Origin: Kineosporia sp. A_224
Lineage (GTDB): Bacteria > Actinomycetota > Actinomycetes > Actinomycetales > Kineosporiaceae
Direction: 5' to 3'
Assembly (NCBI RefSeq): GCF_002198655.1
Contig: NZ_MWLN01000199.1
Coordinates: 140,209-204,208, forward strand
DNA length: 64,000 nt
Shown: positions 8,272 through 17,088 of the stretch, in pieces
How the letters are laid out: the number at the start of each line of letters is the position of its first letter
Numbering within the stretch: the stretch's first letter is position 1
Notes under the pieces: generated by a model
The model's input: the letters and a program-made list of their open reading frames with translations, nothing else
What the model was told of the DNA's origin: nothing
Database searches by the model: none
Made by a program: the position numbers and the translations under genes

Positions 8272-9060
8272 ATGACGACGCTGTCCACCCCGACGCCCCC
8301 GTCGGACGCCGCCACCGCTGCCCGCGTGCTCGTCGTCGTCCACGAGGACGACTCCGGCCTCGGACGGCTCGACCCGTACCTGCGTGAGCGACTCGGCCCG
8401 GCGTGCGTCGACGACCGGCACCCCGGCTCGGGCGACGACCTGCCGGCCGACCTCTCCGGGCACGACGCGATCGTCGTGCTCGGCGGGGTGATGGCCGCCT
8501 GGGAGGACGACGTCGCCCCCTGGCTGCCCGGCACCCGGGCGCTGCTCGCCGAGGCGGTCGACCGCGGCGTCCCCACGCTCGGCATCTGCCTGGGCTTCCA
8601 GCTGCTGGCGATGGCCACCGGCGGGCGGGCCGAGCGCGGCACGCACGGGCTGGAGATCGGCTACGTCGAGGTCGACCTGCTGCCCGCGGCGGCGGACGAC
8701 GCCCTGCTCGGCGCGGTCCACGCCGAGGCCGGGCCGCGGATCGGCGTCGCGCACTGGCACCAGGACACCGTGACCGAGCTGCCGCCGGGCGCCGTCCCGC
8801 TCGCGACCGGGCAGCGGTACGCCCGGCAGGCGTTCCGGCTGGGGGAGCGGGCCTGGGGCGTCCAGTACCACCCCGAGGTCACCGCCGCGGACTACGAGAG
8901 CTGGCTCGTCGGCGGCCACGGCACCGTCGTCGGCGCCGGGCTGCACCCCGACGACCTGCGGCCGGCGCTCGCCGCCGGCGAGGAGTCGCTCGCGCGCGTC
9001 GCCCGCACCCACGCGGTCGCGTTCGCGGACGTCGTCGCCGCGTACGTCGCCCGCCGCTGA
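8272..9060 (+). CDS. Class I glutamine amidotransferase domain protein
   Basis: A 262-residue free-standing GATase1 protein. The nucleophile elbow GICLGFQLL places the catalytic Cys at residue 106, and YHPEVTAADYESW gives His200 and Glu202, so the triad looks intact. It resembles the stand-alone GMP-synthase-like amidotransferase family that includes gamma-glutamyl hydrolases. It lies 26 bp after glnA2 and before glnE. If GlnA2 makes gamma-glutamylpolyamines, this enzyme could be the PuuD-like hydrolase that releases glutamate; that is inference from neighbourhood only. It could equally be a glutaminase domain for an unidentified synthetase. Confidence 0.85.
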   Translation: MTTLSTPTPPSDAATAARVLVVVHEDDSGLGRLDPYLRERLGPACVDDRHPGSGDDLPADLSGHDAIVVLGGVMAAWEDDVAPWLPGTRALLAEAVDRGVPTLGICLGFQLLAMATGGRAERGTHGLEIGYVEVDLLPAAADDALLGAVHAEAGPRIGVAHWHQDTVTELPPGAVPLATGQRYARQAFRLGERAWGVQYHPEVTAADYESWLVGGHGTVVGAGLHPDDLRPALAAGEESLARVARTHAVAFADVVAAYVARR

Positions 9061-9075
9061 CCGTCGCCCGGCGCC

Positions 9076-9098
9076 GCCGTCGGCACCGGTCCGACGGC
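9076..9098 (+). terminator. Hairpin between the amidotransferase gene and glnE
   Basis: Perfect 8-bp stem GCCGTCGG / CCGACGGC with a 7-nt loop, 15 bp after the amidotransferase stop and before the glnE promoter-like hexamer. No U-tract follows, as is usual in high-GC actinomycetes. Confidence 0.5.
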
Positions 9099-9126
9099 AC
9101 AGGGCGGACGGGCTACGGTGGCGGAC

Positions 9127-12100
9127 GTGAGCACGTCCAGGCCCCGGCGCGGCAGCCTCGGGGGCCAGCTGGCCCGCCTGGGGTTCGTCGACGTCCCGAA
9201 GGCCGAGCGGCTCCTCGAGGACCCGGCGCTCGCCGGGATCGTCGACCCGTTCGAGGACCTCTTCGAGGACGGCGCGCTCTCCGCGCTCGGCGAGGCGCCG
9301 GACCCGGACCTCGCGCTGCTCTCGCTCGTGCGGATCCTCGAGCAGCTCATCGGCCTGCAGCCCGACGACCCGTTCGCCGCGTTCGACCTCGACGGCGCGG
9401 ACGAGCGCCCCGCCGCACCGTCGACCGGCGAGATCGCCCTGCTCGGTGCCCACCCCGCGCGGCTGCGCGCCGTCCTGCGCTCCGGGGGGCCGGCCCGGGA
9501 CCGGCTCGTCGCCGTCCTCGGCGCGTCGGCGGCGCTCGGCGACCACCTCGCCCGCCACCCGGAGCACTGGACGGTGCTCGTCGAGGACGACGAGGAGAGC
9601 CGCACCGCGCCCGCGATGCGCGCCGAGCTCCTGCTGGCGGTCGGCGCCGACCCGGACGCCGCGGAGCCGGTGGCGGACCTGCCGCCGGAGGAGGCGACCG
9701 ACGCGCTGCGGGTCGCCTACCGCCGCCGGCTGCTCGCCGTCGCCGGGCTCGACCTCACCGCGCCCGACCCGGTCGTCGCGATGCCCGCGGTCGGCCGCGA
9801 GCTCGCCGACCTCGCCGCGGCCGCGCTGGAGACCGCGCTCGCGATCGCCCGCAGCGAGCTGCCGCCGGACGCCGCCCCGTGCCGGATCGCGGTGATCGGG
9901 ATGGGCAAGTGCGGCGGCCGCGAGCTCAACTACGTGAGCGACGTCGACGTCGTCTACGTCGTCGAGCCCCCCGAGGAGCTCGCCGGCGACCCGGACGCCG
10001 AGACCGCCGCGCTCGCCACCGGAACCCGGCTCGCCGCGGGCCTGGCCCGGGCCTGCTCCGCCGCCACGGCCGAGGGCACGCTCTGGCCGGTCGACGCCAA
10101 CCTGCGCCCGGAGGGCAAGGCCGGGCCGCTCGTGCGGACCCTCGAGAGCCACCGCTCCTACTACCAGCGGTGGGCGGCGACCTGGGAGTTCCAGGCGCTG
10201 CTCAAGGCCCGCCCGGTCGCCGGTGACCTCGCGCTCGGCGAGGCCTACCTCGACGCGCTCGAGCCGATGGTGTGGCAGGCCTCGCAGCGGGAGAACTTCG
10301 TCGAGGACGTCCAGGCGATGCGCCGCCGCGTCGAGCAGCACGTGCCCGCCAAGGAGGCGGCCCGCCAGATCAAGCTCGGCCCGGGCGGCCTGCGGGACGT
10401 GGAGTTCAGCGTCCAGCTGCTCCAGCTCGTCCACGGCCGGGTCGAGCCACGGCTGCGCACGGGCAACACGACCCAGGGCCTGGAGCTGCTCTCGACGTAC
10501 GGCTACGTCGGCCGTGACGACGCCGCCGAGATGGACCGGGCCTACCGCTTCCTGCGCACCCTCGAGCACCGGGTGCAGCTGTTCCGGCTGCGCCGCACCC
10601 ACGTCGTCCCGGACGCCGAGGCGGACCTGCGCCGGATGGGCCGGTCCTTCGGGTTCCGCCGGACGCCGGCCGTCGAGCTCGAGGAGACCTGGCAGGCCCG
10701 GGCCCGCGAGGTCCGGCGGCTGCACGAGAAGCTCTTCTACCGGCCGCTGCTCGCCGCCGCCGCCCGGCTCACGACCGACGAGGTCCGGCTCACGCCCGAG
10801 GCCGCGACGGCCCGGCTGCGGGCGCTCGGCTACCGCGACCCCGGCGGCGCGATGCGGCACATCGAGGCGCTCACGTCGGGCGTCAGCCGGCGGGCCGCGA
10901 TCCAGCGCCAGCTGCTGCCGGTCATGCTCGGCTGGTTCGCCGGGGGAGCGGACCCGGACGCCGGGCTGCTGTCGTTCCGCCGGGTCAGCGACGAGCTCGG
11001 GACGACGCACTGGTACCTCAAGATGCTCCGCGACTCCGGGGCCGCGGCGGAGCGGATGGCGCACGTCCTCGCGTCGAGCCGGCTCGTCTCAGAGCTGCTC
11101 GAGCTCGGCCCGGAGGCGGTCGCGATGCTCGGCGACGAGGCCGAGCTGAGGCCGCGGCCGCGGTCGGCGATGATCGACGCCGTCCGGCGGGCCGCCGACC
11201 GGCACGACCGCGACCCGGAAGGCGCCGTCATCGCCGCACGCGCCGTCCGGCGGCGGGAGATCGTCCGGACGGCGATCGCGGACCTCGTCGGGCTCGCCGA
11301 CCTCGCAGCGGTCGGGCGGGGGCTGTCGGACGCCGCGGTGGCGGCCGTCGACGGCACGCTGCGGGCGGCGTCCGCGGCCGTCGCGCAGCGCACCGGCGGC
11401 ACGCTGCCGACCCGGCTGCTCGTCGTTGGCATGGGCCGGCTCGGCGGCAGCGAGGCCGGCTACGGCAGCGACGCGGACGTCATGTTCGCCCACGAGCCGC
11501 TGCCCGGTGCCGACGAGAAGCAGGCCCAGGACGCCGCGATGGCCGTCGTCTCCGAGCTGCGCCGGATGCTCCGGATGCCCGGCCCGGAGCCGGCGCTCGA
11601 CGTCGACGCGGACCTGCGGCCCGAGGGCCGCAACGGCCCGCTGGTGCGCACCCTGGACTCGTTCGCGGAGTACTACGGGCGCTGGTCGTCGACGTGGGAG
11701 GCGCAGGCGCTCACCCGGGCCGTGCCGATCGCCGGTGACGAGGACCTCGCGCTGCGGTTCGTCGCGCTCGTCGACCCGCTGCGCTGGCCCGAGGGCGGGC
11801 TGCCCGAGGCGGCCGTCAAGGAGATCCGCCGGATCAAGGCCCGCGTGGAGTCCGAGCGGCTGCCGCGCGGCGCGGACCCGCACCGGCACCTCAAGCTCGG
11901 CCGCGGCGGGCTCTCGGACGTCGAGTGGACCGTCCAGCTGCTCCAGCTCCAGCACGGCCACGCCGTCCCGGGCCTGCGCACGACCTCGACGACGGGGGCG
12001 CTCGCCGCGGCCGCGGAGGCCGGTCTGCTCGACCAGGAGGACGCCCGGGCGCTGCTGCTCGCGTGGACGCTCGCCTCCCGGGTCCGCAACGCGACCGTGC

Positions 12101-12267
12101 TGTGGCGCGGCCGGCCGTCGGACGCGCTGCCGAAGACGGTCCGCGAGATGGACGGCGTCGCCCGGATCGTCGGATACCCGCCTGGGTCCGCCGGGCAGCT
12201 CGACGAGGACTACCTGCGGGTGACCCGCCGGGCGCGCTCGGTGGTGGAGCGGGTCTTCTACGGCTGA
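9127..12267 (+). CDS. glnE: Bifunctional glutamine synthetase adenylyltransferase/deadenylase
   Basis: A 1,046-residue protein with the duplicated nucleotidyltransferase layout of GlnE. The first domain has GMGKCGGRELNYVSDVD near residue 259 and the second GMGRLGGSEAGYGSDADV near residue 769; helical GlnD_UR_UTase domains follow each. By family it adds AMP to a conserved tyrosine of GlnA1 when nitrogen is plentiful and removes it when nitrogen is short. Its target is plausibly the GlnA1 encoded at 21.7-23.1 kb, which has the required Tyr402. The start GTG 9127 sits 7 nt after a TACGGT hexamer (9114-9119), suggesting a leaderless message; the in-frame GTG at 9118 overlaps that hexamer. No GlnB gene is in the window. 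Confidence 0.95.
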   Translation: MSTSRPRRGSLGGQLARLGFVDVPKAERLLEDPALAGIVDPFEDLFEDGALSALGEAPDPDLALLSLVRILEQLIGLQPDDPFAAFDLDGADERPAAPSTGEIALLGAHPARLRAVLRSGGPARDRLVAVLGASAALGDHLARHPEHWTVLVEDDEESRTAPAMRAELLLAVGADPDAAEPVADLPPEEATDALRVAYRRRLLAVAGLDLTAPDPVVAMPAVGRELADLAAAALETALAIARSELPPDAAPCRIAVIGMGKCGGRELNYVSDVDVVYVVEPPEELAGDPDAETAALATGTRLAAGLARACSAATAEGTLWPVDANLRPEGKAGPLVRTLESHRSYYQRWAATWEFQALLKARPVAGDLALGEAYLDALEPMVWQASQRENFVEDVQAMRRRVEQHVPAKEAARQIKLGPGGLRDVEFSVQLLQLVHGRVEPRLRTGNTTQGLELLSTYGYVGRDDAAEMDRAYRFLRTLEHRVQLFRLRRTHVVPDAEADLRRMGRSFGFRRTPAVELEETWQARAREVRRLHEKLFYRPLLAAAARLTTDEVRLTPEAATARLRALGYRDPGGAMRHIEALTSGVSRRAAIQRQLLPVMLGWFAGGADPDAGLLSFRRVSDELGTTHWYLKMLRDSGAAAERMAHVLASSRLVSELLELGPEAVAMLGDEAELRPRPRSAMIDAVRRAADRHDRDPEGAVIAARAVRRREIVRTAIADLVGLADLAAVGRGLSDAAVAAVDGTLRAASAAVAQRTGGTLPTRLLVVGMGRLGGSEAGYGSDADVMFAHEPLPGADEKQAQDAAMAVVSELRRMLRMPGPEPALDVDADLRPEGRNGPLVRTLDSFAEYYGRWSSTWEAQALTRAVPIAGDEDLALRFVALVDPLRWPEGGLPEAAVKEIRRIKARVESERLPRGADPHRHLKLGRGGLSDVEWTVQLLQLQHGHAVPGLRTTSTTGALAAAAEAGLLDQEDARALLLAWTLASRVRNATVLWRGRPSDALPKTVREMDGVARIVGYPPGSAGQLDEDYLRVTRRARSVVERVFYG

Positions 12268-12327
12268 GCGCGGCGTCCCGGCGGCCCCGGGGTGCAGCGG
12301 GGCCACCGCGTCGGCCAGGATGGCCCG

Positions 12328-12906
12328 GTGCAGCTGACCCCCGCCCGCGGCGTCTTCGGCGACGAGCCCGTCTGGTTCCACGAGCCCGCGCGCTGGCGCC
12401 GCTCCGGCCCGGACATCGTGCTCACCGCAGACCCGGGCAGCGACTTCTGGCGCCACACCCACTACGGCTACGTCCACGACAACGGGCACTTCCTCGGCGC
12501 CCGGATGCTCGGCGAGTTCGTCGCGAGCACGACGGTCGAGGGGCAGTACCGGGCCGGCGGCGACCAGGCCGGCCTCATGGTCCGGATGGACGCCGAGCGC
12601 TGGATCAGCGTGGCGGTCGAGCGCGTCGACGGCGGGCACAGGATCGTCGCCGTCGTGACCCACGGCGTCTCGGACCGCAGCGTCGTCCCGGTCGGCCGGG
12701 TGGACGGGCCGGTCGGGCTGCGGGTCGTGCGCTCGGGCGACGGTCTCTCGGTCGAGTTCTCCCTCGACGCCGGGGCGACCTGGGTGCCGCACCGGCTCTG
12801 CTACCTGCCCCCGGACCTGCCCGCGTTCGTCGGCCCGATGGCCGCCTCGCCCGCCGGGGACGGCTTCGAGGTCGTCTTCCGCGACATCGTCATCACCAAG
12901 CCCTGA
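12328..12906 (+). CDS. DUF1349 domain-containing protein
   Basis: A 192-residue protein that is almost entirely a DUF1349 domain (concanavalin-like beta sandwich, often annotated as regulation of enolase 1). Typical segments are FWRHTHYGYVHDNGH, AGLMVRMDAERWISVAVE and the C-terminal FVGPMAASPAGDGFEVVF. The biochemical role of the family is unsettled. The start GTG 12328 lies 6 nt after a CAGGAT hexamer (12316-12321), again a leaderless pattern, and there is no signal peptide. It follows glnE by 60 bp but probably has its own promoter, and it converges on the secreted-protein gene with two hairpins between. Confidence 0.8.
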   Translation: MQLTPARGVFGDEPVWFHEPARWRRSGPDIVLTADPGSDFWRHTHYGYVHDNGHFLGARMLGEFVASTTVEGQYRAGGDQAGLMVRMDAERWISVAVERVDGGHRIVAVVTHGVSDRSVVPVGRVDGPVGLRVVRSGDGLSVEFSLDAGATWVPHRLCYLPPDLPAFVGPMAASPAGDGFEVVFRDIVITKP

Positions 12907-12940
12907 CGCGTCCGCCCGCGCCGGGTCCCGGAACAGCAGC

Positions 12941-12975
12941 GGGCCCGGACGACGCGGGGAACGTCGTCCGGGCCC
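12941..12975. terminator. Strong hairpin between convergent genes (copy 1)
   Basis: Perfect 14-bp inverted repeat GGGCCCGGACGACG / CGTCGTCCGGGCCC with a 7-nt loop, 34 bp after the DUF1349 stop. It serves the plus-strand gene and, read the other way, could also stop transcription from the minus strand. Confidence 0.8.
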
Positions 12976-13005
12976 GAAACCAGGTCAGGGGGCTGACCCG
13001 GGGGA

Positions 13006-13036
13006 CGACGGCCCGCCTGGGGCGGGCGGGCCGTCG
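13006..13036. terminator. Strong hairpin between convergent genes (copy 2)
   Basis: Perfect 12-bp inverted repeat CGACGGCCCGCC / GGCGGGCCGTCG with a 7-nt loop. It lies 16 bp beyond the stop codon of the minus-strand secreted-protein gene, so it is best placed as that gene's terminator. Confidence 0.8.
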
Positions 13037-13052
13037 CGCACGGTGCTGTGCG

Positions 13053-15455
13053 TCAGGTCGCGAACGGACCCGCGCCACCACCGAAGGAGCTGAAGGCGTA
13101 CCACGGACCGTTGACGGTCGGGGTCTGCCCGTTCCGCAGGCGCAGCTCCCACGTCGCGCCGCCGGGGGCTGCCGTGATGACGGCATTCCCGATGAACACG
13201 TAGTTCGTGACGCCTGCGGTGGTGTTCTTCCGGTAGATCCGCACGGTCGCGGCACCGTTGGTGACGCTGCCGTTGAGGCGGAGCTCGGAGCCTGCCCGGT
13301 AGCGGCCCGTGGCGATCGAGACCGTGTCGGTCTGGATCGACACCTGGACGACGTCGACCGCGGTCTGGCCGCCCTTCGTGGCCGTGACCTTGTAGAAGAG
13401 CGGAGCGTTCCGCGCCTCCCAGACCGCCGCGTTCGTGCCCGCGGCGTTCGTCGCGGTGGACGTCGGCAGCCCGAGGACCGGGACCGTCACCGTCGGCGCC
13501 GCGACGTCCGTCGCGGACAGCAGGCTGGTCGCGATCACGGCCGAGTTGGGGTCGGCCGTGGTGATCCGCTGCCAGGTGTACGCCACCCCGCTGATCGGCG
13601 AGCTGCCGTTGAGCGTGACCGCCGCACCGCCGCGGACGGCGGTCTTGTCCGCGCCGGCGCTCACGGTGACCTGTTCGCCGACCGTCGCGGTCGCGGGCCC
13701 GGAGGCCGGCCCGGCGCCGACGGCGTTCCGGGCGGTCACGGTGACCGTGTACTCACCGGCGTCGAGGCCGGTGATCTGGGTTGTCAGCGTTCCCGTGCCG
13801 GGGGACACCTGCTTCGAGCCGTTCTCGGGCCCTGCCCAGGTCACGTCGTACCGGGTGACCGGCGCGTCCTGCGGGTCGGCCACGGCCGTGAACTCGACGT
13901 CGATCGTGCCGAGCCCACCGACGGCGCCGGTGAGGGTCGGCGCGTCCGGGGTCGACGCGTCGAGGAACGTCACGAGCTGGTCGACCTGTGCCGAGGGGTT
14001 CCCGGCGGCGTCGAACGCGACGACGCTGATCCTCGTGCTCGCCGAGATGTCGAACGGCGCCGTGTACAGCGTCGTCGGGACGCTGCCGGTGAGGACGTCC
14101 CCGTCGGTGAGGTCCGGGAAGCCCGGCTCGCCCGGCGCGGTGAGGGCGTAGTAGATCTCGCCGCCCTCGGTGGAGGCCAGCGTCACCGGGGTCGCGCCGA
14201 GGTAGGGGCCGGCCGGCAGCGTGAGCGACGCGGTCGGAGGCGTCTCGTCCGGCGGCGTGATGCTCAGCTGCGCCGCCGGGTTCGTCTCGTTCCCCGCGGC
14301 GTTCACCGAGGTGACCTCGTACGTGTAAGCGTTCGGGTCGCCGTCCACGGTGAGCGTCGTGCCGGTCGCGGTCGCGTTGTTGACCCGCTTGCCGAACTCG
14401 GCCTGCTTGAGGTTCGCGTCCTGTGCGCCGACGGCGCGGACCCGGTACCCGGTGATGGCCGGGGTGCCCGGGACCGGAACGGCCGGCACCCAGGTGACCT
14501 CGACGTTGTGGCCGCCGCCGGACGTCGCCTCGACGACCGTGATGCTCGTCGGCGCCGGCGGGCCGGACTGCAGCGGGCCGTTCGGGCAGCCGCCGAAGCC
14601 GGGGCCGCCGAGCTCGCCGAACTCGGCGATCGTCAGACCCTGACGGTTCGCGTCGAGGTCCTCGACCTCCCACGCCATGGCGCGCGCGCCGCCGCCGGCG
14701 GCGATCGCCGCGGTCTCGGCGTTGAGGAACTCGTAGGTCGCGACGAAGTCGACCGGGCCGGTCGTCGCGTTCTGGTCGCTGAAGATCAGGCTCGAGGAGT
14801 ACTGGCCCCGGGCGTCGAGGGTGAGCGGGCCCGGGGTGGCCCGGACGTCACGGCGCGCGATCTCGGTACCGGTGAGTGCCGGCTCGACGATCCGCTGCTC
14901 GAGCTGCGCGAGGTTGACGCCGGCGCCGATGTGGCCGCGGAGCCGCAGGACCGTCGGGTCGAGCGCGTCGATCTCGATCGCCGGACCACCGAACGCGCCG
15001 ATGTTGGCCGCGATGGTCGTGGTGTCGCCGAGGAGCTCGTTGCCGACGTACACCGAGACCTTGTCGCCGGCCTGGATGTCCGGCGTCACGTTCGGGGCCC
15101 CGGTGCCGGTGCCCCAGCAGTACCCGCCGGGGTGGTTGATCTCGATGGACGGGCTGCCGCCGGTGAGGACGCCCTCGGCGGAGCCGGTCACCTGGCCGTC
15201 CCGCGTGACGACGACGCGTGCGGTCTCGCCGACGTGGGTGTCGAAGCCGTCGACGGAGATGAAGTCGCGGTCGGGGAAGACGACGATGTTGTCCGGGAAG
15301 GTCGGCACGGCCGCCGAGGCCGAGGAGGCCAGGCTCAGCGTGCCGACAGCGCCCGCGGAGACCGCGAGGACGACCGCGAGCCCCATCCGGGTCGGCTTGT
15401 CGAGAGATCGGAGCCGGCGCGCAAGGGCGCGCGGCAGCGCAGCGGTGCGATTCAT
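13053..15455 (-). CDS. Large secreted protein with Fn3 and Ig-like repeats
   Basis: An 800-residue exported protein. Residues 1-48 form a Sec signal peptide: Arg-rich start, hydrophobic MGLAVVLAVSAGAVGTLSL, and likely cleavage after ASA at 46-48. A first domain beginning NIVVFPDRDFISVDGFDTHV is shared, as I recall, by many actinobacterial exoproteins. A fibronectin type III domain follows (about 300-390), then a chitobiase-like Ig domain with GGEIYYALTAPGEPG, a second Fn3 (SKQVSPGTGTLTTQITGL) and a PKD-like domain containing GVAYTWQRIT. There is no sortase motif or catalytic domain, so it may be an adhesive or cell-surface scaffold. It stands alone with a long structured upstream region. Confidence 0.8.
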   Translation of the reverse strand: MNRTAALPRALARRLRSLDKPTRMGLAVVLAVSAGAVGTLSLASSASAAVPTFPDNIVVFPDRDFISVDGFDTHVGETARVVVTRDGQVTGSAEGVLTGGSPSIEINHPGGYCWGTGTGAPNVTPDIQAGDKVSVYVGNELLGDTTTIAANIGAFGGPAIEIDALDPTVLRLRGHIGAGVNLAQLEQRIVEPALTGTEIARRDVRATPGPLTLDARGQYSSSLIFSDQNATTGPVDFVATYEFLNAETAAIAAGGGARAMAWEVEDLDANRQGLTIAEFGELGGPGFGGCPNGPLQSGPPAPTSITVVEATSGGGHNVEVTWVPAVPVPGTPAITGYRVRAVGAQDANLKQAEFGKRVNNATATGTTLTVDGDPNAYTYEVTSVNAAGNETNPAAQLSITPPDETPPTASLTLPAGPYLGATPVTLASTEGGEIYYALTAPGEPGFPDLTDGDVLTGSVPTTLYTAPFDISASTRISVVAFDAAGNPSAQVDQLVTFLDASTPDAPTLTGAVGGLGTIDVEFTAVADPQDAPVTRYDVTWAGPENGSKQVSPGTGTLTTQITGLDAGEYTVTVTARNAVGAGPASGPATATVGEQVTVSAGADKTAVRGGAAVTLNGSSPISGVAYTWQRITTADPNSAVIATSLLSATDVAAPTVTVPVLGLPTSTATNAAGTNAAVWEARNAPLFYKVTATKGGQTAVDVVQVSIQTDTVSIATGRYRAGSELRLNGSVTNGAATVRIYRKNTTAGVTNYVFIGNAVITAAPGGATWELRLRNGQTPTVNGPWYAFSSFGGGAGPFAT

Positions 15456-15765
15456 GTGATGCCCCAATACCTTCGCAGTCCCCAAGGGACCGGCTGCCCC
15501 GCCGGTCACTACCGAGGCTGCACCGCGAAAGGGTTCATGGCTAAGGGAGTCTTAAAATTCCCCCTAGTTTGGGGGGTGGCCACCCCCTGCATGAGGGGGG
15601 CCGTACGGACGAGGCACTCCGTCGTTCGGTGGATCTCCGGTCGGTTTCCGTAATCGCGGCGCGACGGGCCTGCGCCCAGCATGGCACGTCCCGGCGTGGT
15701 GCACGCGCGGCTCGTACAGTCGTGGCAGCGGCGCGGGCGTGCGCCGCCCGAGGCGGGAGGTGGCC
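15456..15765. other. 310-bp divergent intergenic region with structured leader
   Basis: The region lies between the secreted-protein gene (minus) and corA (plus). On the minus side it is unusually A/T-rich for this genome near 15,541-15,570. Nearer the gene are a hairpin GACCGGC-6 nt-GCCGGTC (15,491-15,510) and a short fold GTCCC-TT-GGGAC, 30-50 nt upstream of the ATG, suggesting a structured 5' leader. On the plus side a TACAGT hexamer (15,715-15,720) could be the corA -10. I could not match the leader to any riboswitch class I know. Confidence 0.45.
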
Positions 15766-16974
15766 GTGAGCCGGGACGACGCGACGTGGCGGCGGGCGGC
15801 GCGCCTGGCCCGGGGTGCGCTCCCGCTGCGGGCGGTGCCGTGGGCCGCGACCGGGGCGCACGGCGCGGGCCCGGACGAGGACGGCGACGCGACGTCCGAC
15901 GGCCAGGCCCGCCCGGGGCGGGGCATCGACGAGGTCATCGGCGACTGCGCGCTCTACGAGGACGGCCGGCGCCGTCCGGGCCGGATCGACCTCGCCGACG
16001 CGGGCCGGACGGCGCGGACGGTGCAGGGCGGCAAGGGGTTCGTCTGGATCGGCCTCCAGCAGCCGACCGCCGAGGAGATCTCCGTCGTCGCGGACGCGTT
16101 CGGGCTGCCGGCCCTCGCCGTCGAGGACGCCGTCAAGGCGCACCAGCGGCCCAAGCTCGAGGTCTACGGCGACGTCGTGTTCGTCGTCATCAAGCCCGTG
16201 CGGTACGTCGACCACGAGGAGGTCGTCGACGTCACCGAGATCGCCGTCTTCCTCGGGCGCAACTTCGTCGTGACCGTCCGGCACGGGCACAGCGACGTCC
16301 TGCGCCGGGTGCGCGCCGAGATCGACGCCGAGGGGTCCGACCTCGCCACGCACGGCCCGACGGGGGTGCTCTACCGGACGGCGGACCTCGTCGTCGACGG
16401 CTACGAGGAGGCGATCTCCTCGATCGACGTCGACGTCGACGAGATCGAGCTGCAGGTCTTCGGCGCCGAGCAGCACGACGTCGACGACGACGAGAACTCC
16501 GAGCGCATCTACAAGCTCAAGCGCGAGATCGCCGAGTTCCGGCGGGCGGTCGCGCCGCTCGCGCTGCCGCTCCAGCGGCTCGCGGACGGCGCCGTCGCCG
16601 GGGTCGACGCGGAGCTCCTCCAGTACTTCCGCGACGTCCACGACCACGTGCTGCGCGCCGCCGACGCGATCGAGGTGCACGACCGGCTGCTCTCCGACGT
16701 GCTCCAGGCCGAGCTGGCCCGGGTCGCGGCCCGGCAGAGCCGGATCGCGGTGCGGCAGAACGAGATCGCCGTCCGGCAGAACGAGGACATGCGCAAGATC
16801 TCGGCCTGGGCGGCGATCGCTCTCGTACCGACGGCGATCGCCGGCATCTACGGCATGAACTTCGACACCATGCCCGAGCTGCACTGGCGCTACGGGTACT
16901 TCGGGGTGCTCACCGTCATCGGGGTCGCCTGCGTGACGCTGTACCGGCTGTTCCGCCGCAACGGCTGGCTCTGA
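15766..16974 (+). CDS. corA: CorA-family magnesium/cobalt transporter
   Basis: A 402-residue inner-membrane channel protein of the CorA family. It has a long acidic cytoplasmic N-domain, an extended stalk helix (about 250-330) with the repeated segment RIAVRQNEIAVRQNEDM, and two C-terminal membrane helices. The diagnostic GMN selectivity motif is at about residues 363-365 (YGMNF). CorA pentamers import Mg2+ (also Co2+ or Ni2+) driven by the membrane potential. GTG 15766 was chosen because GGGAGG lies 5 nt upstream; an in-frame GTG at 15760 overlaps that site. The roughly 45-residue extension before the usual CorA core is rich in Arg, Gly and Asp and is probably disordered. Confidence 0.92.
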   Translation: MSRDDATWRRAARLARGALPLRAVPWAATGAHGAGPDEDGDATSDGQARPGRGIDEVIGDCALYEDGRRRPGRIDLADAGRTARTVQGGKGFVWIGLQQPTAEEISVVADAFGLPALAVEDAVKAHQRPKLEVYGDVVFVVIKPVRYVDHEEVVDVTEIAVFLGRNFVVTVRHGHSDVLRRVRAEIDAEGSDLATHGPTGVLYRTADLVVDGYEEAISSIDVDVDEIELQVFGAEQHDVDDDENSERIYKLKREIAEFRRAVAPLALPLQRLADGAVAGVDAELLQYFRDVHDHVLRAADAIEVHDRLLSDVLQAELARVAARQSRIAVRQNEIAVRQNEDMRKISAWAAIALVPTAIAGIYGMNFDTMPELHWRYGYFGVLTVIGVACVTLYRLFRRNGWL

Positions 16975-17025
16975 CCGCCGCCGACGGGTCCTGGCCGTCC
17001 GCGCCGTGCGGATGACGGGCCGTCC

Positions 17026-17044
17026 GGCCGGATGACGTCCGGCC
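17026..17044 (+). terminator. Possible hairpin after corA
   Basis: Stem GGCCGGA / TCCGGCC with a 5-nt loop, 52 bp downstream of the corA stop and before the promoter-like TAGCGT of the next gene. No U-tract follows. Confidence 0.35.
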
Positions 17045-17088
17045 CGACGTCCCCCGCCGCGACGCCGCCGAGCACTAGCGTGGTCCGC

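Noticed and set aside
12941..13036. Paired hairpins considered as an attachment site or small RNA
   Set aside because: Position between two convergent stops and stem-loop form are fully explained by two terminators; there is no integrase gene or promoter nearby.
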